From Fulvia fulva (Eukaryota; Ascomycota; Dothideomycetes; Mycosphaerellales; Mycosphaerellaceae), in assembly GCF_020509005.1 (NCBI RefSeq), contig NC_063016.1, forward strand, positions 186,001-250,000: a DNA stretch of 64,000 nucleotides. The letters are read 5' to 3'. Below, piece after piece: positions 53,640 through 64,000 of this stretch. Below the pieces are notes generated by a model. That model searched no databases, was not told the DNA's origin, and saw only the letters and a program-made list of their open reading frames with translations. The position numbers and the translations under genes are program-made. Positions within the stretch are counted from its first letter, which is position 1, and every line of letters starts with the position of its first letter.

Positions 53640-55583
53640 ATGTCGGTCTCATCGCTCGCTTCCCTCCTGAAGCAGACGCACATCGCCGATGATGCAGAAT
53701 ATCTCAAAGCCGCCGATGCAGCGCTCAAGCAGTCCAAGACCGACCTCGAAGCACAGCACGTTAAGGTTGTTGCCCTCCTGAAACTTGATCGGTTTGAAGA
53801 TGCATTGCGAGCCTTCGAGGCAGGTGGAGACAAGCTGAAGGCAAGAGCTGATCTGGAATACTGCTATGCACTGTACAAGTCTGGCAGGCAGGCCGAAGCA
53901 GCAGAATTAGCACAACAGAACTCCGCTCGAGGGTCGCAGCACGTCGAGGCACAGGCACGGTACAGGACTGAGGATTTCGCACGGGCGGCGGCGTTGTACA
54001 AGCAGCTGGCCGCGAACCCAGGCGAGGATGCAGAGGCCGATCTGCGCATCAATACTGGCGCGGTAGATGCGCAACTGGAATGGTCTGGTCGTGGGAACCG
54101 GGTGCAGAACAAGAAGCCGGGCAGAGAAGATCTGGAGGCCTTTGAGACGGCGTACAATGCGGCATGTGGCAGTATCGCACGGGGTGGACTTGGGCAAGGC
54201 GAAGTACTGCTGAAGCGGGCGAAGGGCCTTTGCAGTGCTTTGGAAGATCTGAGCGAGGAAGAGAAGCAGGCTGAGCTTGTCCCGATTACTGTACAGCAGG
54301 TGTATGTGCTGTCTAAGCTGGGCAGAGAAAGTGAGGCCGAAGCGCTTGCACAAGAGATTGATGCCAAAGCCATTTCAGACTTGAGCACGAGACATATCGC
54401 GCAAGTCAACGATGCCGCTGCAAGACCGACGCAGAATCAATTCCTGGCGCAGAGACTGGTCACGAAGGACTTGGAGTCGCTTAAGCCTGACTACCCCTTC
54501 GAATTCCAGTCCGCGATACTGAAGCGAAACAAGTACGCCTCAGAGCTACAGTCTCTGAAATATGCTGGAACTGCTTCCTCAACGGCATTAAGCCTGGCTT
54601 ACCCACTCATGCCAAACACGGATGCTTTCCACAACTCACTATCTGCCATCAACGCAGCTGCACACGCCAAGGGCCAAACAGGCAAGGAAGCCTTGAAACT
54701 CATTCTGACCGTACTCGAAAGGCGTCCGAATGATGTCGGCCTACTCCTGACGATCGCTCAGCTTTACGTGCTTACCGGAAACTCGGCCTCTGCCATCAGC
54801 TTGCTGGAAGGGTTCTTTGCAAGGCTTGAGCAGTCGAGCAAGTCCGACGAACAGGATGTACGTTTTGCGCCAGGTCTCGTCGGTGCGATGGTAAGTCTAT
54901 ACGATCAGCAAGGGCGCAAAGGCAACTCTCGAACCGAGCTCGCGAAAGCAGTGACGCACTGGCGCAGAAAGACGAAAGAACCACCTGCTGGTTGGGTGCA
55001 TCTCTACAAAGCTGCTGGCAGTGCACTGCTCGAGTCCCAAGATCCAGAGCACCTACAGCTAGCGCGCGAAGCGTTTGAAGAGCTCCACGGTCTCGACAAG
55101 AACGATCGCTATGCTGCAGCAGGCCTGCTTGCCGCCTCGCCCGAGACGACATCCAAGGATCAGCTTGCATCACTAACACCCATCGACCGCCTTATTGGTG
55201 GCATCGATGTGGATGCTCTGGAAAGTGCAGGCATTGCTCTTCCGCCATCAGCTGCGACTACAACGACCTCGCGAAAGCGACCAGCAGAGGACACCAAACC
55301 CAAGAAAGCGAAGAAGATCCGCCCCAGCCGTATGCCCAAGGACTTTGTTCCAAACAAGAAGCCAGATCCCGAGCGATGGCTTCCTCTCAAAGACCGCAGC
55401 ACCTATCGACCAAAGGGCAAGAAAGCCAAAGCGCGACAAGCGCTATACAGTCAAGGAGCTGTGGCGAATGAGAGCGAATCTAGCAGGCCTGCGACACCTG
55501 GAGGTGAGGTGGTCAAGCAGAAACAGCAGCCGGGAGGCGGAGGTGCCAACAAGAAGAAGAAAGGCAAGGGCGGAAAGTGGTAA
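53640..55583 (+). CDS. SRP72: Signal recognition particle subunit SRP72
   Basis: Single exon, 647 residues. Tetratricopeptide repeats fill the first 540 residues (AEYLKAADAALKQSKTDLEA, VVALLKLDRFEDALRAFEAG, LEYCYALYKSGRQAEAAELA, then VLLTIAQLYVLTGN-like VGLLLTIAQLYVLTGNSASA). The C-terminal RNA-binding segment has the diagnostic PDPERWLPLKDRSTYRPKGK, preceded by a Lys-rich patch (KPKKAKKIRPSRMPKDF) and followed by a Gly/Lys tail. SRP72 anchors SRP68 on 7S RNA and contributes to docking of nascent chains. The start was set at the ATG in CAGCAATGTCGG, after which TPR character begins. Confidence 0.93.
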   Translation: MSVSSLASLLKQTHIADDAEYLKAADAALKQSKTDLEAQHVKVVALLKLDRFEDALRAFEAGGDKLKARADLEYCYALYKSGRQAEAAELAQQNSARGSQHVEAQARYRTEDFARAAALYKQLAANPGEDAEADLRINTGAVDAQLEWSGRGNRVQNKKPGREDLEAFETAYNAACGSIARGGLGQGEVLLKRAKGLCSALEDLSEEEKQAELVPITVQQVYVLSKLGRESEAEALAQEIDAKAISDLSTRHIAQVNDAAARPTQNQFLAQRLVTKDLESLKPDYPFEFQSAILKRNKYASELQSLKYAGTASSTALSLAYPLMPNTDAFHNSLSAINAAAHAKGQTGKEALKLILTVLERRPNDVGLLLTIAQLYVLTGNSASAISLLEGFFARLEQSSKSDEQDVRFAPGLVGAMVSLYDQQGRKGNSRTELAKAVTHWRRKTKEPPAGWVHLYKAAGSALLESQDPEHLQLAREAFEELHGLDKNDRYAAAGLLAASPETTSKDQLASLTPIDRLIGGIDVDALESAGIALPPSAATTTTSRKRPAEDTKPKKAKKIRPSRMPKDFVPNKKPDPERWLPLKDRSTYRPKGKKAKARQALYSQGAVANESESSRPATPGGEVVKQKQQPGGGGANKKKKGKGGKW

Positions 55584-56095
55584 GAACAAGACTCAAGTTC
55601 TGAGGTGAAGTCACTGCAATGTCCAGAATCGGGAATCTCACTGGGCAGCCCTGCATGTCGGTGTCCGCGGTTTGGATGCAGGGTTTCAAGCAAGCCATCA
55701 GCCACACTAGCGAAGTTCAGGACTTCTTGCGCTCGACTGAAGGAGAGCTCCCATCGACAATACATGCAAGGTATGACTACGTCGCACAACGGCGAACGCG
55801 GCCAGAGGCAAAGGTGAAGAAACACGTGTGTATGCGCAAAGTACAGGGCGTGTCGTATTTGCGCAGACCCCTGCACCGAGCGTCCACCGGAAGTCTGACG
55901 TTAGAGGTAACAAGCATATATTATAATACAAAGCAGCCGCGAGACATACCTGACGACTCGTCCGCTGGCATATGTGGCCGTCTCGGGACTCTACATCTTC
56001 CGGTTTCCTTAACCTCTACATGCCACCTCACCCTTCTTCCACACCCTCTTTCCCACTTTCCACCTTCCACCATCCCACCATTCACCACGACCATC
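55584..56095. other. Intergenic, pyrimidine-rich 5' leader
   Basis: No supported gene. The last 100 bases are C/T-rich, typical of the leader preceding the next gene. Confidence 0.45.
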
Positions 56096-56934
56096 ATGTC
56101 CCCCACAACCAGCACCACAGCCCCAACCAGCAGCAGCCCCCTCCTAACCCTCCCCACCGAACTCCGCCTCCAAATCTACACCCACCTCTTCGCGCACACC
56201 ACCTGCACAATCGAAATCTACCAACACAACATCCACCTCCTACGCTCCTACTCCCCCACTTTCCCCGAAGCACCCCTCCCCCTCCTCCTCACCTCCCACC
56301 AAATCTCAAACGAAGTCCAAGATGTCCTTTACAACGCTACACTATTTAATGTCCAGCTTCATGTTCAACATGTTCCGCTGCTGAGGCAGCAGCAGAAGCT
56401 ACTCAGTGAGGGAGTGGGATCGTTGGCGCCGGGCTATGAGTTTGAGAGCAAGGGGGAGGAGAAGGTGAGGTATGGGTTTCTGCCTGTGTTGTATTTACCA
56501 ATTAGGGTTAGGAAATTTTTGAAGGAGATTCGACGGTAGGGTCGCCCTCTCCTCTCCTCGCACTTCGCGCTTCGCTGCTGAACCACTAACACCATAACCC
56601 CAGCCTCCACCTGGACATCTGGCTCACCTCCACCTCCGGGTCCGCCGAAATGGCGAATCAGATCGCTGCATTTAAGGAAGCTCTCGGCGCCACCGACAGA
56701 AATGGAAAGAACGATGATGAGAGGCTTTTCAAGGAGTTGCGGATACGGTATGTACGGTACGATCAATTCGGGATTCCGTTTGTTGTGTCGAGGTGCGAGA
56801 AAGCTGTGGATAGTGGGAGTGGGGGTGTAGGTGGGATGTTATCGGAGTTATCGGATTTGGAGTGGGAGTTGGGGGAGGCGAGGGTGGAGGATGAGGCGGT
56901 TTGTAAGGGGATGATGTTGGGGGCGAGGGTGTAA
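56096..56934 (+). CDS. 2EXR/F-box-like orphan protein
   Basis: Exons 56096-56535 and 56604-56934 (68-nt intron, CTAAC branch, phase 2) give 256 residues. A Thr/Ser-rich N-terminus precedes LLTLPTELRLQIYTHLF (residues 16-32), followed by LLLTSHQISNEVQDVLYNATLFNV, the clear second landmark of the 2EXR class. VRKFLKEIRRLHLDIWLTS spans the junction and matches the typical strand of this family. The C-terminus ends in an acidic segment. Function unknown, perhaps substrate recognition in ubiquitination. Confidence 0.75.
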
Positions 56935-57216
56935 GGGTTGGGCTGGATGGATGGGGGCTTGAAGGATTGGTTGTGAGTGTTGTGGGGTGTGATGGAGGGG
57001 TGTGCTGATACTGATGGTGGTGTTGATAGGGTCGGGCTTAAGCCGAGGGGTTTCTTGCAGGAAGGTGGGAGGATGGAGAGAGGAGAGGCTGATCAGGCTG
57101 TGGCTGATGCGTTGGAGTTGAAGTGCAGAAGTAGGAGAGAGGTCGTGTTGGATGATGAGCTGCGGGAACTGTTAAATCAGGAATGTCTCGATGAGGTACA
57201 CGTAAGATAGACCAGT

Positions 57217-57558
57217 ATGGACATACCACCAATCATACCTGTATGCCGTACTACTGACCTCGTCAATCATCTCCAACAAGTATCGGACGTTGTGGGCTTG
57301 TACACTGCAACATCGCTCAACTTCTTGAGTCGCCCGCTCCGCGTGGTCAGTAAGGCCTTCCGGCTCGAACTCCTTCGTGCATACATAACGCTGCTTTCCT
57401 CATCACTTTACTTCGTCTCGAGGATCGACGATCGGTCCCCCTCGGTGCTCGTGCCGTTCCCGAAGTTGACGTTCACGCGGCGAGCCTCTCTCCTCGACGT
57501 GCTCCGGCTTGTTATGGTCATGTACAAGCTTCGTGACGAGGCGACCAGCATGGCCTGA
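57217..57558 (+). pseudogene. Fragment of a 2EXR/F-box-like gene
   Basis: A 113-codon frame containing RPLRVVSKAFRLELLRAYITL, which resembles HSLLRVSKALRLDILTSY in the gene at 35596. It lacks the LPxELR leader motif. The preceding frame at 56977-57210 is Gly/Glu-rich and gives no recognisable exon. Either a degraded copy or a short gene with an unseen first exon. Confidence 0.35.
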
Positions 57559-57877
57559 TCACATGAGCCTTCATCACAGCAGGCGTATCAATGATGCGTG
57601 CTGGATCAATGAATGCTCGGGAGCTTGTGCTTGCCATAGTATGGTGAATGTAAGCCGTCCTCCGGCAGGGGAGAGGTCGCACATGCCTCCACATGGGTCC
57701 TTGATGTTCGGCTCCCCTTGCAGAGCGTATCTATACGGTGGTCGTTCGAGAAACTCTGCTTGGATGACGATGGGCAACCATGATGACAACATTATCCAGT
57801 TGGCAGACATGTCTTCACAATGCTCCCGCAGCCATCGTAGGATAATCTTGCTTGCCGTGATGATTCCAAGCCCATGC
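57559..57877. other. Intergenic
   Basis: Open on both strands in places, but no motif and no splice support. Confidence 0.4.
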
Positions 57878-58622
57878 TCAGTCGATGTCATCATCGTCGA
57901 TAATAGAGGCAGCTTCCAAGCCAGGCTCGAAACGGGAGTAGTGAGGTATCCAGCCTTGCCATTCAATCTTGGCAGTCACCTTGCCAGAGATCAATGCTAG
58001 GGGAAGAGGTCCAAACATTCTGGAGTCGCGTGAGTGTTCCATGTTGTCGCCGACCACCCAGCAGTGGCCTTCTGGTATCTAAGCTGTAGTGTTAGCATAA
58101 CGCCAACGATTCAACGCCCTCCAAATGACACACCTGAATCATAGCCTCGCTCTTGTTCGGAGTGTTCATCAAGACAAAGTCTCCTTGCATCCCAACAACC
58201 CTCTTCACAGCATATTCTCCTAGATTGACGGGGTGCTTGAAGCTTACAAGATCTCCCACTGCAATGCCCCTTCCTCTTCGATGCCACTTGCTGATACAGA
58301 CCCAGTCGCCGAAGCTCGATATGGTGGGCAGCATTGAGATGCCATACGTCGCCCCGCAGTAGTGCACATAGTTGATGAAGGTGTGCCCAGAGAGCGCTAT
58401 CGCCACCACGTAGATACAATATCGTAGAGGAGGGGAGTATGGAGGATGCGATAGTCGTGGTGGGAAGGATTGCCGTGCTCGCTGTGTCCAGGTCGGTTCG
58501 GTTTTTGGTGGTTTGGTCTCATTCGTCGTGGTCTTGGTGGATTCGCGGCGTCTTCCGACAAACCTCAATAAGCGTGCCTGCCTTGCTGCGACGCTGCCCC
58601 ATCTCGACGTCCATCGCAGCAT
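57878..58622 (-). CDS. IMP1: Mitochondrial inner membrane protease subunit 1
   Basis: Exons 58622-58134 and 58078-57878 (55-nt intron, phase 0) encode 229 residues, longer than yeast Imp1 because of a basic N-terminal extension (MLRWTSRWGS, RLLRFVGRRRES) that looks like a presequence. A membrane segment (YCIYVVAIALSGHTFINYV) precedes the catalytic Ser in GISMLPTI and the Lys in YAVKRVVGMQGD; the C-terminal signature CWVVGDNMEHSRDSRMFGP is complete. Imp1 is the type I signal peptidase of the intermembrane space. An upstream in-frame Met (58664) exists; the shorter start is preferred. Divergent from EBP2. Confidence 0.9.
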
Positions 58623-58831
58623 CGCAGCCTCGTGATGTCGATGCCGAACAGGTGGAGCTCGCATGGATCCCGTCGTTTCACATGCCGACTTAAGCTTGCA
58701 GCTGCCGGGCGGAGGCAAGTCCGCGCGAAATCTTGGCTTTACCGAGACTTTTCTGAAGTTGCCCAGAGGCACCGACCTTCAGCAATCGCAACTTCCACAT
58801 CTGTACTGCCGCCACACACCAAACGCCCACC
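58623..58831. promoter_or_regulatory. Shared divergent promoter, IMP1 / EBP2
   Basis: 209 bp between the start codons of two outward-facing conserved genes. No TATA element is evident. Confidence 0.55.
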
Positions 58832-60108
58832 ATGCCCAAGCCAGCTGCCCTCAAACTGAAGAAGACGCTGGACAGGGACCAGGGTCGCAACTACAAACTT
58901 GAGAAACAGAAGAAGTTGCAGAAGGAAGCTGAGAAGCGCAAACGCCAAAAGCAGCGATCTGAGATCGATGTGGATGCGCTGGAGCATGCGATCAGTGACG
59001 AGGAAGTAGAAGAGGAGGTGCAGTCTGCTGCAGAGCGCAAGAAGGAGAGCAAAGCAGCAAAGAAAGCGGCAATGGCTGAGGCAGTCAACGGCGAGGCCGA
59101 TGGCTGGGAGACGGAGGAAAGTCAAGATGCCGAGGACGAAGATGCAGAGGATGCGGAAGGTGGAGCTGAGGTAGAGGGCGAGATGGAGGACGAGTCAGAA
59201 TCGGATTCCGAGCTGGGCGACAACGACGTGGACGAAGACGACGAGGACATTCCACTTTCCGACATCGAATCTCTCGCGTCGGAAGACAGAGCAGACGTGA
59301 TACCACACCAACGACTCACCATCAACAACACTGCTGCTCTCCAACGATCTCTCAAGTCCTTTGCCCTACCCTCGAGCTTACCTTTCTCCGCCAACCAAAC
59401 AGTCGTCTCGACCGAGCCTGTGCAGATCGCCGACGTCGACGATGACCTCAATCGCGAACTTGCATTCTACCGACAATCACTGGATGCTGTGACTGAAGCG
59501 AGAAGTAGACTGAAGAAGGAGGGTGTGCCATTCAGCAGACCGACAGACTATTTTGCAGAGATGGTCAAGTCGGAAGAACAGATGGGCAAAGTGCGGGCAA
59601 AGATGTTGGACGAGGCAGCGAGGAAGAAGGCCAGCGCAGACGCGAGGAGGCAGCGAGATCTCAAGAAGTTCGGCAAGGCTGTGCAGGTTGCTAAGCTCCA
59701 AGAGAGGCAAAAGGAGAAGACGAAGACCTTGGACAGGATCCAAACGCTCAAGCGGAGTAAGTCACGCCGTACGATGAGACGCAGAACATTCACTAACACC
59801 GTACAGAACGACAAGGAGCAGACCTCACAGCCAACGAAGACGACAGATTCGACGTCGCACTCGAAGATGCCGCAACAACACAAAGCAAAGACCGAGCAGC
59901 GAAGCGCGCCAAGGGCGCTGCAGATGGTCCAAATAGGAAGAGGCAAAAGAAGGATGAAAAGTTCGGCTTCGGTGGCAAGAAGAGATTCTCGAAGAGTAAC
60001 GACGCAAAATCGACGAACGATGATAGGAGCTACTCGCAGAAACGCATGAAGAGTGGTGGGAAGGGAGGAAAGCCACGTCCTGGCAAGAGCAAGAGGGCGA
60101 AGATGTGA
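58832..60108 (+). CDS. EBP2: rRNA-processing protein EBP2
   Basis: Exons 58832-59756 and 59807-60108 (50-nt intron, phase 1, CTAAC branch) give 408 residues, near the yeast length. A Lys-rich N-terminus and long acidic stretches (about residues 90-150) lead to the conserved core: DDLNRELAFYRQSLDAVTEA, KKEGVPFSRPTDYFAEMVKS, MGKVRAKMLDEAARKKASAD, RRQRDLKKFGKAVQVAKLQE. Exon 2 supplies KRQGADL, EDDRFDVALEDAA and a Lys/Gly-rich nucleolar tail. Ebp2 acts in 27S pre-rRNA processing and 60S assembly. The splice choice is certain because only this frame continues the FDVALED motif. Confidence 0.95.
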
Positions 60109-60396
60109 AGGTCTTGAAGAACTGCGTAACGCTTCTAGGCGTGTGTATAACCATTGTACGTTGCAGCTACGATACCCATTGCTGTTCTTCCCCCGCAGCA
60201 TTCTAGAGGATCTGTGCTTCGTTCCCCGTTCATCCACTTTGAGCCTCCCGTCCCCAACATGGAGCCTTCAGGAAAAGTTTGGAACAAAACACAGCTTTCG
60301 ACATCATGTTCATACAGTCATAAAAACGCCATCGCTACATGCTCAAAACGCCAACCCCGCTCTAATCCCATCATCAACCGTAAGATGCGAAGTACT

Positions 60397-61930
60397 CTAC
60401 ATCTCCTCCTCCCCTTGCCCACCCTCCGTCGGAATCTCCAAATGCACCGTAACCCCCTCCGCACTCGTCACCGTAACAGCCATAACCCTCGGCTGCCTGT
60501 GGTGTCGAATCACAGCACCTCCCATCCTCTGTCTCTCCTGCACATCCGTCCTCGAGCTCGGAAGCGCAACAGGCTCACCACCATTGGAAGGTGTACGGTC
60601 CGTTACCCAATCCTGGTAAGCGTACCACGCGCGCTTTAGGAGGTTTGTGGATGTGCGGATAGTTCCACCAGTGCCGGAGCCGACGGTGGAGTTGGTGCTG
60701 TTTGTGCGGTTGGTTGTGGAGTTTGTGGTGAAGTTGGAGGTGGTGTTTGTGGTGAGGTTGGTGGTGGTGTTACTGGTTGTGTTGAGGGCGGGGGGGAGGG
60801 GGAGGGTGATGTTTGTGGGGAGGGTGGTGTTGGTGTTGTTGCCTGGAAGTGTCGGCATGGTGTTGTTCACTGGCAGGTTTGGCATAGTGGTGTTTGTGTT
60901 GTTCCCGGGCAGGGTGGGCATGGTGTTGTTTGGCATGGTGGTGTTTGTGTTGTTGCCTGGAAGTGTGGGCATGGTGTTATTCACAGGCAGGTTTGGCATT
61001 GTGGTGTTCGTGTTGTTCCCTGGCAGGTTGGGAATGGTAGTGTTCGTGTTGTTCCCTGGGAGTGTCGGCATGGTGTTGTTCACCGGCAGGTTGGGCATGG
61101 TAGTGTTCGTGTTGTTCCCCGGTAGTGTAGGAGTTGTGGTATTTGTATTGTTCCCGGGCAGAGTGGGCATGGTCGTGTTCGTGTTGTTCCCCGGCAATGT
61201 CGGCATGGTGTTGTTCACCGGCAGGTTGGGCATGGTAGTGTTCGTGTTGTTCCCCGGTAGTGTAGAAGTTGTGGTATTTGTATTGTTCCCGGGCAGGGTG
61301 GGCATGGTCGTGTTCGTGTTGTTCCCTGGCGGTGTAGGAATTGTGGTATTGGTGTTGTTCCCGGGCAGTGTTGGGATAGTGGTGTTTGTGTTATTGCCTG
61401 GGGTCGTGGGGATAGTTGGAGGAGGGACACTGGGTTTGGCAATGCAGCAGCAGAATTGCCGGGAGTCTCTGATCAGGGATTTGTTGAAGGCTTTGAAGCG
61501 GCTGAGAAAGGAGTTAGTAAAGGTTGTGATTATGATGGCGAGCGACTTACGGGTTATCTGTGCAGGTCCCCTTTGCGACAGCAGCGCAGTAATCCTTCGC
61601 TAATTGCCAAGATGCGAACGGAGCGAACGCTGCTCGCAGAGGTGCAGGGCAAGACGCCGGGCAATTGCTATACACATTGTTTTTGCTGGGCTGTTTGGTC
61701 ACCACCTTTGCGGCTGGGAGGGCTTCTGGTTCAGGTTCGGGGTCTCGTCGGTCTAGGAAGGCTGTTGCTACTGCTTCAAGCAACGCAGCATCTGTGTCTC
61801 TCTCAACGTTCGCCTCGGATGCGAATGCATCCGTCTCAAGGAACGCTGTCTCGGCTTCAGCCTCAGCGGATGCATTTGCTGTTACGAGCAGGACATTGAC
61901 TGCCACTGTGGCAAGGAGAACGAAACGCAT
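60397..61930 (-). CDS. Secreted Asn/Thr-repeat glycoprotein
   Basis: Exons 61930-61551 and 61501-60397 (49-nt intron, CTAAC branch, phase 2) encode 494 residues. A signal peptide (1-18) and an acidic segment with a possible Kex2 site (DRRDPEPEPE) precede a cysteine domain: VYSNCPASCP, AKDYCAAVAKGTC, then across the splice SRQFCCCIAKP. A repeat tract of about 210 residues follows: 13 copies of PGNNTNTT in units such as MPTLPGNNTNTT, interspersed with four MPNLPVNN variants. Each unit offers two Asn-x-Thr sequons, so dense N-glycosylation is expected. Then come Asn/Thr-rich sequence and a charged C-terminal segment. No GPI signal. Probably a secreted or wall-associated glycoprotein. Confidence 0.82.
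60820..61410 (-). repeat. Coding minisatellite, PGNNTNTT units with 135-bp higher-order duplication
   Basis: Tandem units within the exon above. A block beginning near 61066 recurs 135 bp later near 61201 with only a few differences, so 45 codons were duplicated as a unit. Such tracts change length by slippage or recombination without frameshift because the unit is a multiple of three. Confidence 0.85.
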
Positions 61931-63817
61931 GGTGGTAGATGGTAATGATGTGCCCGGGACTTGACAGCGTGGAGGAGAGAAGAGATGTCGATGCAATGTA
62001 TGGGATGGGTTGCGGAAGGGAGTTTATACTTATTTTCTGTCAGAGTGACCATTGGCCAATGTTTCTCAAGCCGTGGAGGTTGAGTGAGTCCATGCGCGAG
62101 ATGAAAGCCAAGCCAGTGATCACCTTGGTCGCTTGCCTTGATTCGTAGTAGGTGAAAGTCGTCGTGGACTTGTTGGCATTGAACACTAGCGGAGGGCTCG
62201 TGCTGAGGAATAGACTTGTTGACCAGGCGGCAACAATGAAGCTGAGATAGTTGGCGGGGCTTGACCTAGCAGTGGGCGTCCATCTAGACCTGAGAACATG
62301 GCGTCCTGACCTGGGAGTGAGATGCCAATACGAGACAGAGGCGTCCCCCATATCAACGGAGGCTCCGTCCACGTGGCGGTCAATCAGCCAGGCTCATACC
62401 ACAGGTCTCGATGCCATGCACGAGTGCTGCCAAGATACAGTGATGTATCTGCACTAAGGTATGCTTTCACGGAAGACCCAGGCTGAAAGCAGTATGCTTC
62501 AACGTGCGGAGTACCTCGCCGACAAATTGGATGCACACTTGGGTCCCTATACCTAGGCTCCTAGCTTCGAAGACGTCGAATCCGCCCTAGCATTATGTGG
62601 AAGAATCATGGGCATGGCCGGACACTCGGCATCGTCGCCAATACTCCAGTGGCTGATTCCAGAGTCGTCCTAGCCACAAAAAGTGTCCGCTCGCAATAGC
62701 CGGCTTCCAAGCGATCTCGTATTATCAAAGACAAATGTGATAACATTCAGAATCACGTAGATAGATGAGGTGAAGTCCAAGTCCAGCTGAAGCCCAACAG
62801 CCACGACCCACTTGCGTGAATAGAGTTCGAGCAGAATCTAGCGCGCCGAAGTGAGCGCTAAGCTGTGGCTTGTGGCTGTCGTCCACGTGGCGAGCACGGA
62901 TCTTCCAAAAGAGCGCTAGAAACGTGGCTGCATCGTGCTACAGGCAGCCCCGAGAAGGAGTCGAGCGTCCTGGAAGAGATTGAGCCAGAGGCGGAGGAAG
63001 CAAGATACCGAGGGGTCTGGGACCCGGGTCTGATATGGCGGCGCATTGAGCATATGCACGAGTGCTGGGTGCAGCATTAGAATGCTCCAATGAGCCTGTA
63101 TGTACTGTTCATGCCTTGCTTAGCCGCTATCGCGCATGGTTACAGCGCACTGTGAAGCCTGCGTCGAGCAGTGCTGACATGATCCTGTCGAGGCGGATGT
63201 TGCTTCGAGGAGCACACCGCACGCGATGCTTACCGAGACGCGACATCTGCATCAAGCGAAGAGCTGTCCAGTCGATGTTTGTGGCTGTTTTGGTGCCAAA
63301 GTTTCGCCCAAAGAGTCTCGGAGCTCGCGCTGGTCATCTGCACACTGCACAGCACTATACCAAGGTTTTGACATGGAGTGAAAGACTCGGATGCTGGATC
63401 CTTGCGATGTCGGTGTTGTTTCGTGGCTGCCACGCTGCGGTCCATGGTGCATACAGTTTCGTGGCTAAGTCTGGCCACGCGACCTGAAGCTTGCCAAGTG
63501 CAAGGCCGGCACGGCCGGTTAGTGAATCGTACAGCGTGTGAGGTGCTGTCGCGATGCGGAGCGAGTCCAATTCATCGAGGAGGCAGTCGAGAAGAAACAA
63601 TGAAGATGTTGATGTTGAAGTGAAGTGAGAAGATCCTAGTTGATGTGCGGACAGGAAGGCTCGAACGTCAGACCAGCAACTCACTTCGCAAGAAAGACTA
63701 GCGTGGAAAAACAAGAACATGGTCTGAAATGTCAAAACAGCTCTGTCGTAGAACATCTCATAACATCGTTACTCATTGCATCAATACACAACATGACGCG
63801 CCACATCGCACCCTTCC
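61931..63817. other. Intergenic, 1.9 kb
   Basis: No supported gene. Small plus-strand frames at 62251-62457 and 62865-63080 end in similar segments (MHECC / MHECW), reflecting a shared 14-base word ATGCACGAGTGCTG, but neither has a usable context. Confidence 0.4.
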
Positions 63818-64000
63818 CTAACTGATAGCATGTTTCCACGCCCCAATATGCCTCACAACACCCGCCATCATAGCCCCCGGACCTGCTCTGCTCGACCGAT
63901 TGCTCTGATGAGCCGCACCAACGCGATCTATCCTCGGCAGTACCAAGCTCTTGTCGTTGAGTACTACCGTCCTGTTGGCAAGGTCGACCTTCATCTCATT
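63818..64000 (-). CDS. Partial C-terminus of an unrecognised protein
   Basis: The minus-strand frame enters from the right edge and ends at a TAG at 63818, giving 61 residues: MKVDLANRTVVLNDKSLVLP, then RIDRVGAAHQ and a Gly/Met-rich end (GPGAMMAGVVRHIG). Codon use is coding-like and no stop interrupts it. The gene start lies outside the window. I do not recognise the family. Confidence 0.6.
   Translation of the reverse strand, partial: NEMKVDLANRTVVLNDKSLVLPRIDRVGAAHQSNRSSRAGPGAMMAGVVRHIGAWKHAIS

Noticed and set aside
60647..61603. Long plus-strand frame of 318 codons rich in Val, Phe and Gly
   Set aside because: Antisense shadow of the Asn/Thr repeat gene; periodic only because the repeat is a multiple of three.
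62251..63080. Two short plus-strand frames with similar ends (MHECC and MHECW)
   Set aside because: Similarity comes from one shared 14-base word; too short to call a gene family.
1..64000. tRNA, rRNA and CRISPR features
   Set aside because: No T-arm (GTTCGAATC-type) context in a cloverleaf, no rRNA blocks and no spacer-repeat arrays were noticed by eye; a covariance-model scan would be decisive.

Overview
The window comes from a filamentous ascomycete (Pezizomycotina), most likely Dothideomycetes and plausibly Mycosphaerellales. That is an inference from protein character. Supporting observations: introns of about 48-135 nt with GTRNGY-type donors and CTAAC/CTGAC-type branch sites, HET and 2EXR/F-box-like families, and TpA-rich repeat relics typical of repeat-induced point mutation (RIP). 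Coding strands alternate freely and there are no operons. No bacterial, plasmid or phage features were seen. All gene models are spliced by eye.

Layout. 1-3.3 kb is a repeat island: a little-decayed LINE ORF1 fragment abuts heavily RIP-mutated Ty3/gypsy and Tc1/mariner relics. 4.2-8.4 kb holds two orphan 2EXR/F-box-like genes around a cysteine-rich, probably GPI-anchored wall protein. 8.8-15.5 kb holds VPS60, a SET protein, a TauD-type dioxygenase with a likely frameshift, and a vacuolar amino-acid transporter. 15.5-29.2 kb is accessory: small secreted proteins, a HET gene with an in-frame stop, F-box genes, a four-TM protein and a FAD monooxygenase. 29.3-31.4 kb is a sedolisin protease. 32.5-42.5 kb is an orphan zone in which two genes share a C-terminal block. 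45.2-60.1 kb is mostly housekeeping: VPS17, mitochondrial EF-G2, a copper-radical oxidase, SRP72, IMP1 and EBP2. 60.4-61.9 kb encodes a secreted protein with 13 Asn/Thr-rich repeats. A partial gene enters at the right edge.

Functional picture. The conserved genes cover endosomal sorting (VPS60, VPS17), mitochondrial ribosome recycling and inner-membrane proteolysis (MEF2, IMP1), SRP targeting (SRP72) and ribosome biogenesis (EBP2). VPS17/MEF2 and IMP1/EBP2 are divergent pairs with about 210 bp between start codons. The accessory genes suggest extracellular work (acid peptidase, alcohol-type radical oxidase, cysteine-rich and glycosylated wall proteins) and recognition or turnover functions (HET, F-box). 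I see no biosynthetic gene cluster, CRISPR array or tRNA. The least explained items are the shared block in the 32.5 and 38.2 kb genes, the three-repeat cysteine array at 5.3 kb and the repeat glycoprotein at 60.4 kb.
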